Source of the DNA: a bacterium
GTDB taxonomy: Bacteria > Omnitrophota > Gorgyraeia > Zapsychrales > Zapsychraceae
Assembly: GCA_030429765.1 (NCBI GenBank)
Contig: JAUIER010000020.1
Location: forward strand, 1 to 64,000
Length of the DNA stretch: 64,000 nucleotides
Direction of reading: 5' to 3'
This document shows, piece by piece, positions 14,029 through 23,290 of the stretch (positions within the stretch are counted from its first letter, which is position 1; every line of letters starts with the position of its first letter). The position numbers and the translations under genes were made by a program. Below the pieces are notes generated by a model. The model was not told the DNA's origin and ran no database searches. It saw only the letters and a list, made by a program, of their open reading frames with translations.

Positions 14029-14282
14029 GCCGATTCTGCCTCCAGCTCGTCGAGTTCTCCCATCTGCCGCAGGTATTCGAATACCTTGACGGCCTCGTCT
14101 TCCTGCACAATACTGATCGCAAAGCCCACATGCACAATAACGTATTGACCTTGCCGCGCCTCCGGGACATACGCCAGGGAAACGGTCTTGGTGATCCCGC
14201 CAAAATTAACCCGGGCCTGTGTTTGCAGCGGGTCGTCGTGTTGGAGAATTTCAGTGATTTGTCCGGGTATGGCCAGGCACAT
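14025..14282 (-). CDS. hypC: Hydrogenase maturation chaperone HypC
   Basis: 85 aa from the ATG at 14282. The family requires the mature N-terminus Met-Cys-Leu-Ala-Ile-Pro, whose Cys2 binds iron and HypD, and this ATG gives exactly MCLAIPGQ. A longer reading frame upstream overlaps hypF and is not used. The beta-barrel core follows ([21 protein letters not shown]). The gene sits 8 nt after hypF and overlaps hypD by 4 nt. Confidence 0.96.
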   Translation of the reverse strand: MCLAIPGQITEILQHDDPLQTQARVNFGGITKTVSLAYVPEARQGQYVIVHVGFAISIVQEDEAVKVFEYLRQMGELDELEAESA

Positions 14283-14290
14283 AGGTTTCC

Positions 14291-16597
14291 TTATCTTTGA
14301 ATCAGGCTGATGGTTTGTTGTTGCGTCGATAGTTTTGTCAGGGCGCATACGGCCTGACCCAGGGCGATCCCTCCATCATTCGGCGGCACATTCTGATGTG
14401 TATAAACTTGATAGCCGTCCGCGCTTAAGCGCTGCACAAGCTGTTCGACCAGATAAGCGTTTTGAAAACAGCCGCCGCTTAAGATGATTTTGTAACGTCC
14501 GATTGCTTTAATCATATCGATGGTCATGGCGATAACCGTTGCATGAAATCGTGTCGCCAGTACTTTGACATCTTCCCCGTTTTGAATATCCTGTATGAGT
14601 TCCTGGATCATCGGGCGCCAATCCGCCCATAGTCCCGATCCGTGATGGATAATGTCATACGAATAAGGACTCACTTCCAAGTCCGAGATTGTTGAGAATT
14701 CCAGCTGCATCGCCGCGTGACCTTCGTAGTCATTGTATTGGGCCAATCCCAATAGCGCGGCGACACCGTCAAAGAGACGTCCCATACTCGAGGTCGAAAC
14801 ACAATGCCGACGGTCGGACAATAGTTGGCTGAGCATACGCCTTTCTGTCGGTGTGAAGCTCTGCACCGGCGACAGTTTTTCATATTCGTCGTCCCAATGC
14901 GGGGATAATTCATGGAGTAGTCCCAGGGCCGATCGACGCGGTTCCGCCGCGGCCTTGTCGCCTCCTTGTAACTGAAAGGGATACAATGATCCGACTCGCT
15001 GAAATTGATCACGCGTGCAACGCAGGAATTCCCCTCCCCACACGGTGTGGTCCGTGCCGTAACCGGTCCCGTCAAAGGCGATGCCAAGCACCTCTTCATT
15101 GAGTTGATTCTCGGCCATGCACGCTACAATATGAGCGTGGTGATGCTGTACCTCAATCAGCGGTTTGCCGAGATGACGGGCAAACTGGGTGGATAAATAG
15201 CCTGGATGCATGTCCACCGCCACGGCCTCGGGCGACGAATCATATATTTGTGTAAAACTCTGAATGGCCTGTTCAAAGGCTCGCCGTGATTCCACACCTT
15301 GCAGATCGCCGATGTGCTGACTCAGGAAGACATTGTCCGCCCGACTGAAGGCGATGGTATTTTTGAGATGCGCGCCGAGCGCCAGAACCGTGGCCGTGCT
15401 TTGGCTGTCGGACGCGACGGGCAAAGGGGCAAACCCCCGGGCGGGTCGCAGCATCAGGGCCCTGTTATTAACGATGCGCACGACGGAATCATCCACCGGA
15501 CGGACAATCGGACGATTGTGGCTTAAGTAGTAGTCCGCGATCGAGTCCAAACGTCTACGGGCGTCATGATCTTCATAGCAGATCGGTTCATCTGATAGAT
15601 TCGCACTCGTGCACACGACCGGCCGATCGAGCTTGAGCATGAGGATATGATGTAATGGCGAGTATGGCAACATTAATCCAAGCTGCGGGTTTCGCGGTGC
15701 CACTCGATCGGAGATGGAAACCTGTTCCGGCCTTTTACGAAGCAGCACAATCGGGGCCTCTGGCTGTTCCAGAATCTGCTGTTCGAGCTTTGACAGACGG
15801 CAATATTGATGCGCCCAGGCAACGGATGGTATCATCACCGCCAAAGGTTTGTGCTGACGTTGCTTTCGATCCCGTAACCGTTGAACGGCGTCATCAGATG
15901 CGGCATCGACCATAAGTTGATAACCACCCACGCCCTTAATAGCCACGATATATCCGTCAACGATTTTGCGGACCGCTTCGTCAAGTGCCGATTCCTTTTC
16001 ACTTAAGATGTTGCCCTGCTGGTCGACAAAGGCCACCTGCGGACCGCAGTCCGGACAGGCATTCGGCTGCGCGTGAAAGCGTCGATCAGCGGGATTATGG
16101 TACTCCGCGGCGCAGTGCGGACACATCTGAAATTCATGCATACTGGTATTTGTCCGGTCATAAGGCAGATCATGGATGATCGAATATCGCGGGCCGCAAT
16201 GCGTGCAGTTGGTAAATGGATAAAGATACCGGCGGTTTGAGGGATCAAATATTTCATCCCGGCAAGTCGGGCAGGTCGCCAAGTCGGGCAGGATGACGGC
16301 TGATTTTTGTGAATCCTTGCGGCTCGAACGGATTGTAAATGTCGTATATCCGGCCGGATCCAATTGTGTGACCTGTGTGTGATGAATGCGGGCCGGGTAC
16401 GGAAGTGAATCACATAGTTCTTGATAGAATCGATCCATTTGTTCGTCGCTGCCCTCGACCTCTACGGTGACACCTGTCCCGGAATTCTGAATGGTGCCAG
16501 TGAGCCCATACCGGCCCGCCAGTTGGTGGACAAATGGCCGAAAGCCGACGCCCTGAACCACGCCAAAGATCTTGAGAAGTCTGCGTTGAGGTGTCAT
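14291..16597 (-). CDS. hypF: Carbamoyltransferase HypF
   Basis: 768 aa from the ATG at 16597 (GGGGGA ribosome site). HypF makes the carbamoyl group transferred to HypE. Domains in order: acylphosphatase (VQGVGFRPFVHQLA near residue 15), two zinc fingers (CPTC...CTHC and CPHC...CPDC, about residues 110-185), a YrdC-like nucleotide-binding domain (about 200-390), and a Kae1/TobZ-like carbamoyltransferase domain with HHHAH near residue 480 and GGCFQN near the C-terminus. Full length and apparently intact. Confidence 0.97.
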   Translation of the reverse strand: MTPQRRLLKIFGVVQGVGFRPFVHQLAGRYGLTGTIQNSGTGVTVEVEGSDEQMDRFYQELCDSLPYPARIHHTQVTQLDPAGYTTFTIRSSRKDSQKSAVILPDLATCPTCRDEIFDPSNRRYLYPFTNCTHCGPRYSIIHDLPYDRTNTSMHEFQMCPHCAAEYHNPADRRFHAQPNACPDCGPQVAFVDQQGNILSEKESALDEAVRKIVDGYIVAIKGVGGYQLMVDAASDDAVQRLRDRKQRQHKPLAVMIPSVAWAHQYCRLSKLEQQILEQPEAPIVLLRKRPEQVSISDRVAPRNPQLGLMLPYSPLHHILMLKLDRPVVCTSANLSDEPICYEDHDARRRLDSIADYYLSHNRPIVRPVDDSVVRIVNNRALMLRPARGFAPLPVASDSQSTATVLALGAHLKNTIAFSRADNVFLSQHIGDLQGVESRRAFEQAIQSFTQIYDSSPEAVAVDMHPGYLSTQFARHLGKPLIEVQHHHAHIVACMAENQLNEEVLGIAFDGTGYGTDHTVWGGEFLRCTRDQFQRVGSLYPFQLQGGDKAAAEPRRSALGLLHELSPHWDDEYEKLSPVQSFTPTERRMLSQLLSDRRHCVSTSSMGRLFDGVAALLGLAQYNDYEGHAAMQLEFSTISDLEVSPYSYDIIHHGSGLWADWRPMIQELIQDIQNGEDVKVLATRFHATVIAMTIDMIKAIGRYKIILSGGCFQNAYLVEQLVQRLSADGYQVYTHQNVPPNDGGIALGQAVCALTKLSTQQQTISLIQR

Positions 16598-16625
16598 GTG
16601 GTTCCCCCGGGATTTTGCCGAACGG

Positions 16626-16766
16626 CTAACGTTTGAGTTTGAACAGGCAAAAGCCGCCAATCAGCGCTGCCAGGACAATACTCGTCAGCAACGCGGTCGA
16701 TGACATGTGCGTGTGTGCGGCAGAGCAATGAAGATAGATATTATGATTTATGAATTCAATAAACAT
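16626..16766 (-). CDS. Unannotated 46-aa membrane peptide with His/Cys-rich N-terminus, inside the hyp cluster
   Basis: 46 codons in the gap between hypB and hypF. The ATG is 15 nt after the hypB stop, and AAAGGGG lies about 9 nt before the ATG, overlapping the end of hypB. The N-terminal half reads MFIEFINHNIYLHC then SAAHTHM: four His, one Cys and two Met in residues 1-21. Residues about 24-42 are a single hydrophobic helix (TALLTSIVLAALIGGFCLF), and the protein ends Lys-Leu-Lys-Arg. By the positive-inside rule the tail is cytoplasmic and the His/Cys segment periplasmic. I do not recognise the family. Position between two nickel-hydrogenase maturation genes suggests a role in metal handling or complex assembly; this is inference. 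Confidence 0.72.
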   Translation of the reverse strand: MFIEFINHNIYLHCSAAHTHMSSTALLTSIVLAALIGGFCLFKLKR

Positions 16767-16781
16767 TGTCGTTGTGCCCCT

Positions 16782-17462
16782 TTATGTTTCAACAAATTTG
16801 GCCTTGACGCCTACGGAGGATTCACGTTTGTCCTGAAGCCACTGGATCCATTCGTCGAATCCGGTGCAGGATTTGACGGATATCTTCATCAGCGGCGCTT
16901 CCTGATTGAGTTTACGAATGTCCGACTGGACACGGTCCATATCAAAATCAATGACGTCGATTAAATCCATCTTGGTTAACAGGATGATATCCGCCACACG
17001 GAAAATAGTCGGATACTTGGCGACTTTATCGTCGCCCTCACAGATGCTAAGCAAGGCCACCTTGAGATTTTCGCCTAAATCAAATTCCCCGGGGCAGACC
17101 ATGTTGCCGACATTTTCGATAAACAGGTAATCGGCCTGGTCCAGCGGTAAATCCCGGGCAGATTGCGCGATTTGATTGGCGTACAGATGGCAACTCAATC
17201 CAGTATTGATCTGCGTGACTTCATACGCGTGCGGCTGCAGCCGGTCGGCATCACGTGAGGTTTCCAGATCACCGACGATCACCACTGATTGCTGGGCTGG
17301 CTTCAAGGCGGAAATCGTCCGCTCGAGCAGTGTGGTCTTACCGCTGCCCGGCGAGCTGATCAAATTCAGCGCCACTGTACGGTACTGCCGAAAAAGGTCT
17401 CGATTGTTTTCAGCAATAAGATCATTGGCCTTGAGAACGCTCTTTACGACATTGACTTTCAT
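16782..17462 (-). CDS. hypB: Hydrogenase nickel-insertion GTPase HypB
   Basis: 226 aa SIMIBI-class GTPase that loads nickel into the hydrogenase large subunit with HypA. The P-loop is SSPGSGKTTLLE (about residues 35-46); GDLETSRDADRL, the metal-binding NTGLSCHL and LLTKMDLID are also present. It lacks both the N-terminal CxxCGC motif and a His-rich stretch seen in many HypB proteins, so it has only the G-domain metal site. The start overlaps the hypA stop (ATGA). Confidence 0.97.
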   Translation of the reverse strand: MKVNVVKSVLKANDLIAENNRDLFRQYRTVALNLISSPGSGKTTLLERTISALKPAQQSVVIVGDLETSRDADRLQPHAYEVTQINTGLSCHLYANQIAQSARDLPLDQADYLFIENVGNMVCPGEFDLGENLKVALLSICEGDDKVAKYPTIFRVADIILLTKMDLIDVIDFDMDRVQSDIRKLNQEAPLMKISVKSCTGFDEWIQWLQDKRESSVGVKAKFVET

Positions 17463-17821
17463 CGGGCACCTTCACCTTTCTGTGTTCCGTTGATGGATAG
17501 TAAAATAATATCATTTCCCTGAATGATCCGGACCTTTGTCCCTTGACAGGACGGGCATTGAAAATCATGGATCATCGGCTTAAAGCGCGTCTCGCAGAAC
17601 TGACACTCCGCCAGTCCTGTTTCCTCCGTGAGCGCCAGCGTCGCTTGCTCCGCCACGGTTCCCTGTCGAGCCGATTGAAATGCGGTCTGCATCATTTCCG
17701 GAATGACCTGTCGCAACTCGCCGGTTTGCAGGTGAATATCGGTGATACGGTCCAAGTGATTTTCACGCGCCACGGTATCAACTTGATCCAGCATTGCTTC
17801 AATCAGGGAGAACTCATGCAT
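17459..17821 (-). CDS. hypA: Hydrogenase nickel-insertion protein HypA
   Basis: 120 aa from the ATG at 17821, which gives the family-typical N-terminus MHEFSLIEAMLDQV; the N-terminal Met-His is the nickel ligand. A zinc-binding domain follows with CQFC and CPSC pairs (about residues 73-95). The ATG is 5 nt downstream of the hoxH stop. A longer frame reaching into hoxH is rejected because it would bury His2. Confidence 0.96.
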   Translation of the reverse strand: MHEFSLIEAMLDQVDTVARENHLDRITDIHLQTGELRQVIPEMMQTAFQSARQGTVAEQATLALTEETGLAECQFCETRFKPMIHDFQCPSCQGTKVRIIQGNDIILLSINGTQKGEGAR

Positions 17822-17826
17822 GGCTG

Positions 17827-19254
17827 TTATCCGCGCGCGATGCGCTGGATCACCTCGCCCTGACTGTTTTTCAATTCGATTCGAATCGGCATGTCGCCCA
17901 GGGCATGCGTCGAACAGGATAGACATGGATCGAAACAACGGATCGCTCCTTCTACCCGGTTGAGCGCCCCTTCCTCAATGTGATCACCTTTGACATATTG
18001 CCGGGCCACATCGAGAATGGCCTGATTCATCGACGGATTATTTTGGCCGGTCGCGATCAAAAAGTCGATTTGATTAAGCTTACCGTCGGGATCGGTTTTA
18101 TAGTGATGGAACAGGATACCCCGCGGCGCTTCACAGCAACCGATACCTTCCGGCTGATTTCGGCTGGCGTGGGTTTGGATGTCGGTTGATAAGATGTCCG
18201 GATCCTTCATCATCTGTTCAATCTCCTCAATCCCCGCCAGGATCTCGATAAACCGGGCATAGTGATAGTAGAAATTGCCGTGCACCGGCCTTCCCTGACC
18301 CAGCGCCCTGAACTCTTCAAATTCTTTTTGGGCTTGGGGCGTCTTCATGCGATCAATGACGTTTAGTCGAGACAGCGGTCCGACCCGGTAGATACCGTCC
18401 GGATATCCCATGGGTTTATAGAAAAAGGACTTGAGGTACGACCACGATACCGGTTTTTCCTGAATGAACTGGTGGTAGTCCAGCGGGTTCAGCCGGTCCG
18501 CGACAATGTCTCCATTCGCCGCGACCAGACGAATGCGGCCGTCGTAGAGTTCATGACTGCCGTCGTCGGCAATGAGCCCCATATGCATCGATTCAATATT
18601 GGCGAATGAATTGACCATATCCGTATGATCGGCGTGATATTTCTTGAGCAGGTCAATCGACATGTGCGTGGTCTCCAACACCTCGGGGATCCAGTCCAGA
18701 ATGGCCTGCCGGTTTTCCTTGGTTAAAGCGTAGCTCATGCCGCCCGGAACTATCCCCATAATGTGAATCTTTTTGCCGGTGATGCGTTCACTCACCTCCT
18801 GGCCGAACTTACGAAGCCGGATGCCGCGCACGCCGAGATCCGGATCCTTCTCAGCAATCCCGAAAATATTTCGGGTGGCGGGATCGGAATCCCAGCCGAG
18901 CAATAAATCCGGTGCGGAAAGATGGAAAAAGCTCAGGGCGTGTGACGAGATGAGCTGGGCCTGCTGGATCACCCGGCGCAGCAACTCGGCCGTCCGCGGG
19001 ATCTTGATCTGCTGGATCATCTCGCAGGCCTTGACACTTGAAATGGTGTGACTGACCGGACAAATGCCGCAAATACGCGGGGTAATCACCGGCATCTCCG
19101 TGTAATACCGTCCCTCACAAAATTTTTCAAAACCCCTGAACTCATTGACATGAAAGATCGCGTCGCTGACCTGTCCGCTGTCGTCCAGCTGGATGGTGAT
19201 CTTGGCATGACCTTCAATGCGTGTTACCGGATGAATAAGAATTTCTTTACCCAT
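17827..19254 (-). CDS. hoxH: [NiFe] hydrogenase large subunit, HoxH type
   Basis: 475 aa catalytic subunit carrying the NiFe(CN)2CO centre. The N-terminal L1 motif is RICGICPVSHT (about residues 60-70) and the C-terminal L2 motif is DPCLSCSTHALG. Cleavage after the His in CSTH by the maturation protease would remove about 24 residues. Motif spacing and the HoxEFUY neighbours place it in the group 3d bidirectional NAD-linked enzymes. It overlaps hoxY by 8 nt. Cytoplasmic, with no signal. Confidence 0.95.
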   Translation of the reverse strand: MGKEILIHPVTRIEGHAKITIQLDDSGQVSDAIFHVNEFRGFEKFCEGRYYTEMPVITPRICGICPVSHTISSVKACEMIQQIKIPRTAELLRRVIQQAQLISSHALSFFHLSAPDLLLGWDSDPATRNIFGIAEKDPDLGVRGIRLRKFGQEVSERITGKKIHIMGIVPGGMSYALTKENRQAILDWIPEVLETTHMSIDLLKKYHADHTDMVNSFANIESMHMGLIADDGSHELYDGRIRLVAANGDIVADRLNPLDYHQFIQEKPVSWSYLKSFFYKPMGYPDGIYRVGPLSRLNVIDRMKTPQAQKEFEEFRALGQGRPVHGNFYYHYARFIEILAGIEEIEQMMKDPDILSTDIQTHASRNQPEGIGCCEAPRGILFHHYKTDPDGKLNQIDFLIATGQNNPSMNQAILDVARQYVKGDHIEEGALNRVEGAIRCFDPCLSCSTHALGDMPIRIELKNSQGEVIQRIARG

Positions 19255-19786
19255 ATTTGACCTCTCCGTCGCCTTCGGTGGTCGGTTCGCGACCGTGAAG
19301 GATTTCTGAAATCACATAAAATATTTTATCGGCTGACGGCGGACATCCCTGAATGTAATAGTCCACCGGGACTTCCTCATGCAGCGGTCGCACCCGATCC
19401 TCGAGCTTTTGAAGGACGGGATGCGTGGGCAGGACGCCATCCAAATTGACACCGCTGTCGAGATACGCGCGTTCGAGCGCCTGTTCCTTGGTCACCCGGT
19501 TGCGGATACCGGACACATTGCCGGTGATGGCGCAATCACCTAGGGCCACGAGGATCTTGGCCTGTCGGCGGATGTGCTTGAGCTCTTCGAGATGCTCATC
19601 ACTCGCGACGGCCCCTTCGACAATAGCCACATCCACTTTGGGCAGCTCCTTGCCGTCGACAACCGGACTTTTAACAATATCGGCGAGCTTGGCCACTTCC
19701 AGCAGACGTTCATCCATGTCCAATAGCGACATGTGACAGCCCGAACAACCGGCTAGCCAAATAGTAGCGATTTTTTTCTTGCTCAT
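19247..19786 (-). CDS. hoxY: [NiFe] hydrogenase small subunit, HoxY type
   Basis: 179 aa, short as expected for group 3 small subunits, which hold only the proximal [4Fe-4S] cluster. Cluster ligands are visible: WLAGCSGCHMSLLD at residues about 10-22, ALGDCAITGNV near residue 85, and YIQGCPPSADK near residue 150. There is no Tat signal, so the enzyme is cytoplasmic. The start overlaps hoxU by 4 nt (ATGA). Confidence 0.95.
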   Translation of the reverse strand: MSKKKIATIWLAGCSGCHMSLLDMDERLLEVAKLADIVKSPVVDGKELPKVDVAIVEGAVASDEHLEELKHIRRQAKILVALGDCAITGNVSGIRNRVTKEQALERAYLDSGVNLDGVLPTHPVLQKLEDRVRPLHEEVPVDYYIQGCPPSADKIFYVISEILHGREPTTEGDGEVKYG

Positions 19787-20490
19787 AGATTGACTTTCCT
19801 TTTCTCAATCAGATCTTTGATCATCTGCGGATTTTTCTTGGATTGTCCCTGGGCCTTGTCCTTAGACCACAGCGATCCGGTCGGACAAACCTCAACGCAT
19901 TTGCGGCAGGAAGTACAGGATTCCGATTCGCCCCACGGCGTATCAAAATCCGAGATAATCCTGACCTTGTATCCTCTGTTTTTAACATCCCAGTTGTGCG
20001 CGCCCTCAACCTCGCTACAGACCCGTACACAACGGGTGCACATGATGCAGCGGTTGTGATCGATGACAAACATGGCGTGTGAGGCATCGACTTCACATTC
20101 CTGAAACAAATATGGAAACCGGACATGCTTCATCCCGACCTCGGTGGCCAGGTCCTGCAATTCACAATTTCCATTCGCCACGCAGACCGCGCAGACATGA
20201 TTGCGTTCACTGAAGAAAAGTTCAGTGATCATCTGGCGGTGACCGCTCAGCCGATCGGAATGGGTCCGGATCTTTTGATTGGGCTCGACCTGGGTTGTGC
20301 ACGACGGCAACAATTTGGATTGGCCTTCGATCTCCACCAGGCACAGACGGCACGCACCGACGTCGGTCAGCCCGTCAAAGTGACACATGCTGGGGATCTT
20401 GATATTGTGTTCCTTGCATGCCTCCATGATGGTCTGGCCGGATTCAACTTTATACGGTTCATCATTAATCGTGATCGATATTTTCGACAT
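19783..20490 (-). CDS. hoxU: Hydrogenase/diaphorase iron-sulfur subunit HoxU
   Basis: 235 aa from the ATG at 20490; GGGAGGA lies 4 nt upstream. A TTG four codons earlier is possible but has no ribosome site. The N-terminal [2Fe-2S] domain (GACRLCLVEIEG) is followed by the NuoG-type CxxCxxxxxC loop (CAVCVANGNC) and two [4Fe-4S] sites (CIMCTRCVRVC and CTSCRKCVEVC). It passes electrons between the HoxF flavin and HoxY. Confidence 0.94.
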   Translation of the reverse strand: MSKISITINDEPYKVESGQTIMEACKEHNIKIPSMCHFDGLTDVGACRLCLVEIEGQSKLLPSCTTQVEPNQKIRTHSDRLSGHRQMITELFFSERNHVCAVCVANGNCELQDLATEVGMKHVRFPYLFQECEVDASHAMFVIDHNRCIMCTRCVRVCSEVEGAHNWDVKNRGYKVRIISDFDTPWGESESCTSCRKCVEVCPTGSLWSKDKAQGQSKKNPQMIKDLIEKRKVNL

Positions 20491-20507
20491 ATGTCCTCCC
20501 AAGGGTC

Positions 20508-22169
20508 CTATCCGTTGGCTTGGAGTAAAATTTCGTTCTTACGGATTTGTTCGTCATATTCCTCATGAAAGTAGCGTAAGGTGCTAAGCAAAGGATTGGG
20601 GGCGGACATGCCCAGTCCGCACAAACTGCATTCCTTGACCATCACGGCCAATTGTTTGAGCAGGTCCAGATCGCGCTGAACGGCCTTGCCGGTGACGATC
20701 CGGTCGAGCATGTCGTATAGTTGTTTGGTGCCTACCCGGCACGGAACACATTTACCGCACGATTCGTCCATGCAGAATTCCATGAAGTATTTGGCGACGT
20801 CTATCATGTTGGAGGTTTCGTCCATGACAATCAATCCGCCGGAGCCCATGATTGATCCTAATTCGGCCAGGGATTCATAATCCACCGGCGTATCCAGATG
20901 CTGCTCGGGGATACATCCGCCTGACGGCCCGCCGGTCTGGGCGGCCTTGAATTTTTTGCCGTCCTGGATGCCGCCGCCGATATCAAAGATAATCTTTCGC
21001 AGGCTGGTTCCCATGGGCACTTCAATGAGCCCCGAGTACTGAACCTTACCGGCAAGCGCGAAGACCTTGGTGCCCGCACTCTTCGTGGTGCCAAGTTGTG
21101 TGTACCATTCGCCGCCATGTTCAATAATCGGCGCGATGTTGGCGAGCGTCTCGACATTGTTGATCAGAGTGGGTTTACCCCACAATCCCGACTCGGCGGG
21201 ATACGGCGGACGCGGCCGTGGTGTGCCGCGCTTGCCTTCGATCGACGCGCACAGGGCCGTCTCTTCGCCACATACAAAGGCGCCTGCGCCGATACGGATT
21301 TCAATATCAAACGCGAATGATGAATTCATCACGCTCTTGCCAAGCAATCCGAGTTTGCGGGCCTGCTTGATGGCCGTCTCAAAACGTGAGATAGCCGTCG
21401 GATATTCACCACGGATGTAGGCGAAGCCTTGTGAGGCGCCGACGGCGTAGGCCGCGATGACCATGCCTTCAATGACGCGATGCGGATCTCCCTCCAGGAC
21501 ACTCCGGTCCATAAATGCCCCGGGATCACCTTCGTCGCCGTTACACACCACATATTTTTGATCGGCGACATATTTGTACACCGTTTCGAACTTGAGTCCC
21601 GTCGGAAAACCCGCGCCACCCCGGCCGCGCAAACGGCTGTGCTTGATCTCGGCTATTACCTCTTCGGGTGACAACAGATTAATCGCGCGGGCGAGCGCCC
21701 GGTATCCGCCGACAGCGATATACTCATCGATACTTTCCGGATCAATATTGCCGCAGTTGTGAAGCACAATTTTATGCTGTTCCTTAAAGAACGGGTCTTC
21801 CAGGGCATTGGTGTATGGTGTGTCGCGAAATTCATGGAACAGCATCAGCTCGGGAACCGGTTTTTGCTGTTTGACATGCTGGTCCAGGATTGTATCCAGA
21901 TTTTCACTCGATACGGTTTCATAGATGGTTTCATCGGGTTTGATCTTGACGAGCGGTCCTTGATTGCAGGGGCCCATACAGCCCGACGCTGAGACCTTGA
22001 TTTTATCCTCCAATCCCTGTTCCTTGACCCGCGACTGCAGATCCGTGAGGATCTTCTCGCTGCCCGATGAAAGGCATCCGGCTCCGCAACACACGCAAAT
22101 CTTGTGGGAGTTCATGGATTCCTGGGTCTTGAGTTTCGCAGACAGCTCTTCAAATTCATGATAGTCCAT
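20508..22169 (-). CDS. hoxF: NADH-binding diaphorase subunit HoxF
   Basis: 553 aa. An N-terminal thioredoxin-like [2Fe-2S] domain (CVCCGAGC and SGCMGPC, about residues 25-75) precedes a NuoF core with the FMN/NADH-binding [22 protein letters not shown] and FVCGEETAL segments. A C-terminal [4Fe-4S] motif follows ([11 protein letters not shown] and CSLCGLG). It exchanges electrons with NAD. The ATG overlaps the hoxE stop by 1 nt (TAATG) and has a GGAGC ribosome site. Confidence 0.95.
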   Translation of the reverse strand: MDYHEFEELSAKLKTQESMNSHKICVCCGAGCLSSGSEKILTDLQSRVKEQGLEDKIKVSASGCMGPCNQGPLVKIKPDETIYETVSSENLDTILDQHVKQQKPVPELMLFHEFRDTPYTNALEDPFFKEQHKIVLHNCGNIDPESIDEYIAVGGYRALARAINLLSPEEVIAEIKHSRLRGRGGAGFPTGLKFETVYKYVADQKYVVCNGDEGDPGAFMDRSVLEGDPHRVIEGMVIAAYAVGASQGFAYIRGEYPTAISRFETAIKQARKLGLLGKSVMNSSFAFDIEIRIGAGAFVCGEETALCASIEGKRGTPRPRPPYPAESGLWGKPTLINNVETLANIAPIIEHGGEWYTQLGTTKSAGTKVFALAGKVQYSGLIEVPMGTSLRKIIFDIGGGIQDGKKFKAAQTGGPSGGCIPEQHLDTPVDYESLAELGSIMGSGGLIVMDETSNMIDVAKYFMEFCMDESCGKCVPCRVGTKQLYDMLDRIVTGKAVQRDLDLLKQLAVMVKECSLCGLGMSAPNPLLSTLRYFHEEYDEQIRKNEILLQANG

Positions 22170-22681
22170 TAAGCAGCTCCGGTTTTTGAATCGATGACCG
22201 ATTGGGTATCTTCAGGATTTAGCTTGGGGATGACTTCGTCATCAATCACCACCGCCGGTGCTAATCCGCAGGCACCGAGGCAACGCGCCACCTGAATGCC
22301 GAGCTTATTGTCTTCGGTCACTTGACCGGGCTTGAGGTGATAATGGTCTTCGATCTGATCAAGAATCTCCTGGGCCCCTTTGACATAACAGGCGGTTCCC
22401 GTGCAGACCAGACAGGTGTGTTCCCCTTTTTGTTTGAGTGAAAAGAAATGATAAAACGTGACGACCCCGTAAACCCGGCTGGCCGGCAGATGCAGCGCAT
22501 GCGCGATGTGCCGGATGACCTCAAGGGGCAGATAACCGAACATCCCCTGGGCTGTGTGCAGCACCTGAATCAGGGCGTCCGGGCGGCCTTTACTCTTTTT
22601 GATGGCCGCGTTTAGGAGTTTCGTGCGGGAATCATCCGCGTTGAGAATTTTTGGTTCTTCTGTCTTTGTCGATCCAGTCAT
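22169..22681 (-). CDS. hoxE: Diaphorase subunit HoxE (NuoE-like)
   Basis: 170 aa NuoE-type thioredoxin-fold [2Fe-2S] protein. Ligands are [11 protein letters not shown] (about residue 98) and CLGACGLAP (about residue 138). The first 35 residues are polar and not conserved. It is the first gene of the structural operon, directly downstream of an extended -10 promoter. The ribosome site before the ATG is weak (GGAA). Confidence 0.94.
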   Translation of the reverse strand: MTGSTKTEEPKILNADDSRTKLLNAAIKKSKGRPDALIQVLHTAQGMFGYLPLEVIRHIAHALHLPASRVYGVVTFYHFFSLKQKGEHTCLVCTGTACYVKGAQEILDQIEDHYHLKPGQVTEDNKLGIQVARCLGACGLAPAVVIDDEVIPKLNPEDTQSVIDSKTGAA

Positions 22682-22743
22682 GTGAATTCCATGGTTAAAA
22701 TGGTTAGTCAGATGTTTGGGAAAAACAGATTGTTGAAGTCTTA

Positions 22744-22752
22744 ATTATAGCA
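22744..22752 (-). promoter_or_regulatory. Extended -10 promoter of the hox/hyp operon
   Basis: On the minus strand the sequence reads TGCTATAAT, a consensus extended -10. No good -35 is present (TGGAAT at the 17-nt position). It sits in the 132-nt gap between the protease gene and hoxE, about 60 nt from the hoxE ATG, and probably starts the hoxEFUYH-hyp transcript separately from the upstream genes. No specific activator site was recognised. Confidence 0.55.
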
Positions 22753-22813
22753 ATGAACAAAACTTAATTCCATAAAATAATCATAAAAAAACATGTGTTT
22801 GTCCGAAATAGGA

Positions 22814-23290
22814 CTAGTTAGTGTCAGCTTCGATGCCAAATTCATCGTTTTGTATCATTTGAACCAGGAAATCAATCGCTGATTCAAGATTCTTGGCGGC
22901 CTGAGGGCTCAGCTCTTCGCCAAAACCGTCAAACGTATAGCCCCTTATTCCCAGGACGTATCCGATGGTATCGGCCCGGTACATCTGCTCGACAATCTGC
23001 ATGAGGGCCTCGGGCTTAAGATGGTGCGATGTGATGTGACCCGCCGGTTGGGGCTGGATCTGACTGAAGGTGTAGGGTTCCTTGCCGTTGGTATCCGCGT
23101 CGATAAAGATGACCCGATCGTATTCGCGGATTTCCTCGGCATGTTCGATATTGATCATCATCATTGAACGCGTGGTAACATTGGGAAGGCTATACTCGAG
23201 AAGACGCTCGATCGCCTTCGGACCCAGCCCGTCATCCATTCTGGCGATGTTGCCGTATCCCAAAATGAGGACAGATGGTTGCGTCGTCAT
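22814..23290 (-). CDS. Hydrogenase maturation protease (HyaD/HoxW-like)
   Basis: 158 aa. GYGNIARMDDGLG near residue 12 carries the conserved metal-binding Asp of the M52 endopeptidase family; FIDAD and the HHLKPEAL His follow. The enzyme would remove the HoxH C-terminal peptide after nickel insertion. It is separated from hoxE by the hox promoter and abuts the deacetylase gene with no spacer, so it belongs to the upstream transcript. Confidence 0.92.
   Translation of the reverse strand: MTTQPSVLILGYGNIARMDDGLGPKAIERLLEYSLPNVTTRSMMMINIEHAEEIREYDRVIFIDADTNGKEPYTFSQIQPQPAGHITSHHLKPEALMQIVEQMYRADTIGYVLGIRGYTFDGFGEELSPQAAKNLESAIDFLVQMIQNDEFGIEADTN

Noticed and set aside
22785-22800. Palindrome AAACATGTGTTT as a terminator after the hox promoter region
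   Set aside because: Stem of only 5 bp with almost no loop; not stable enough.
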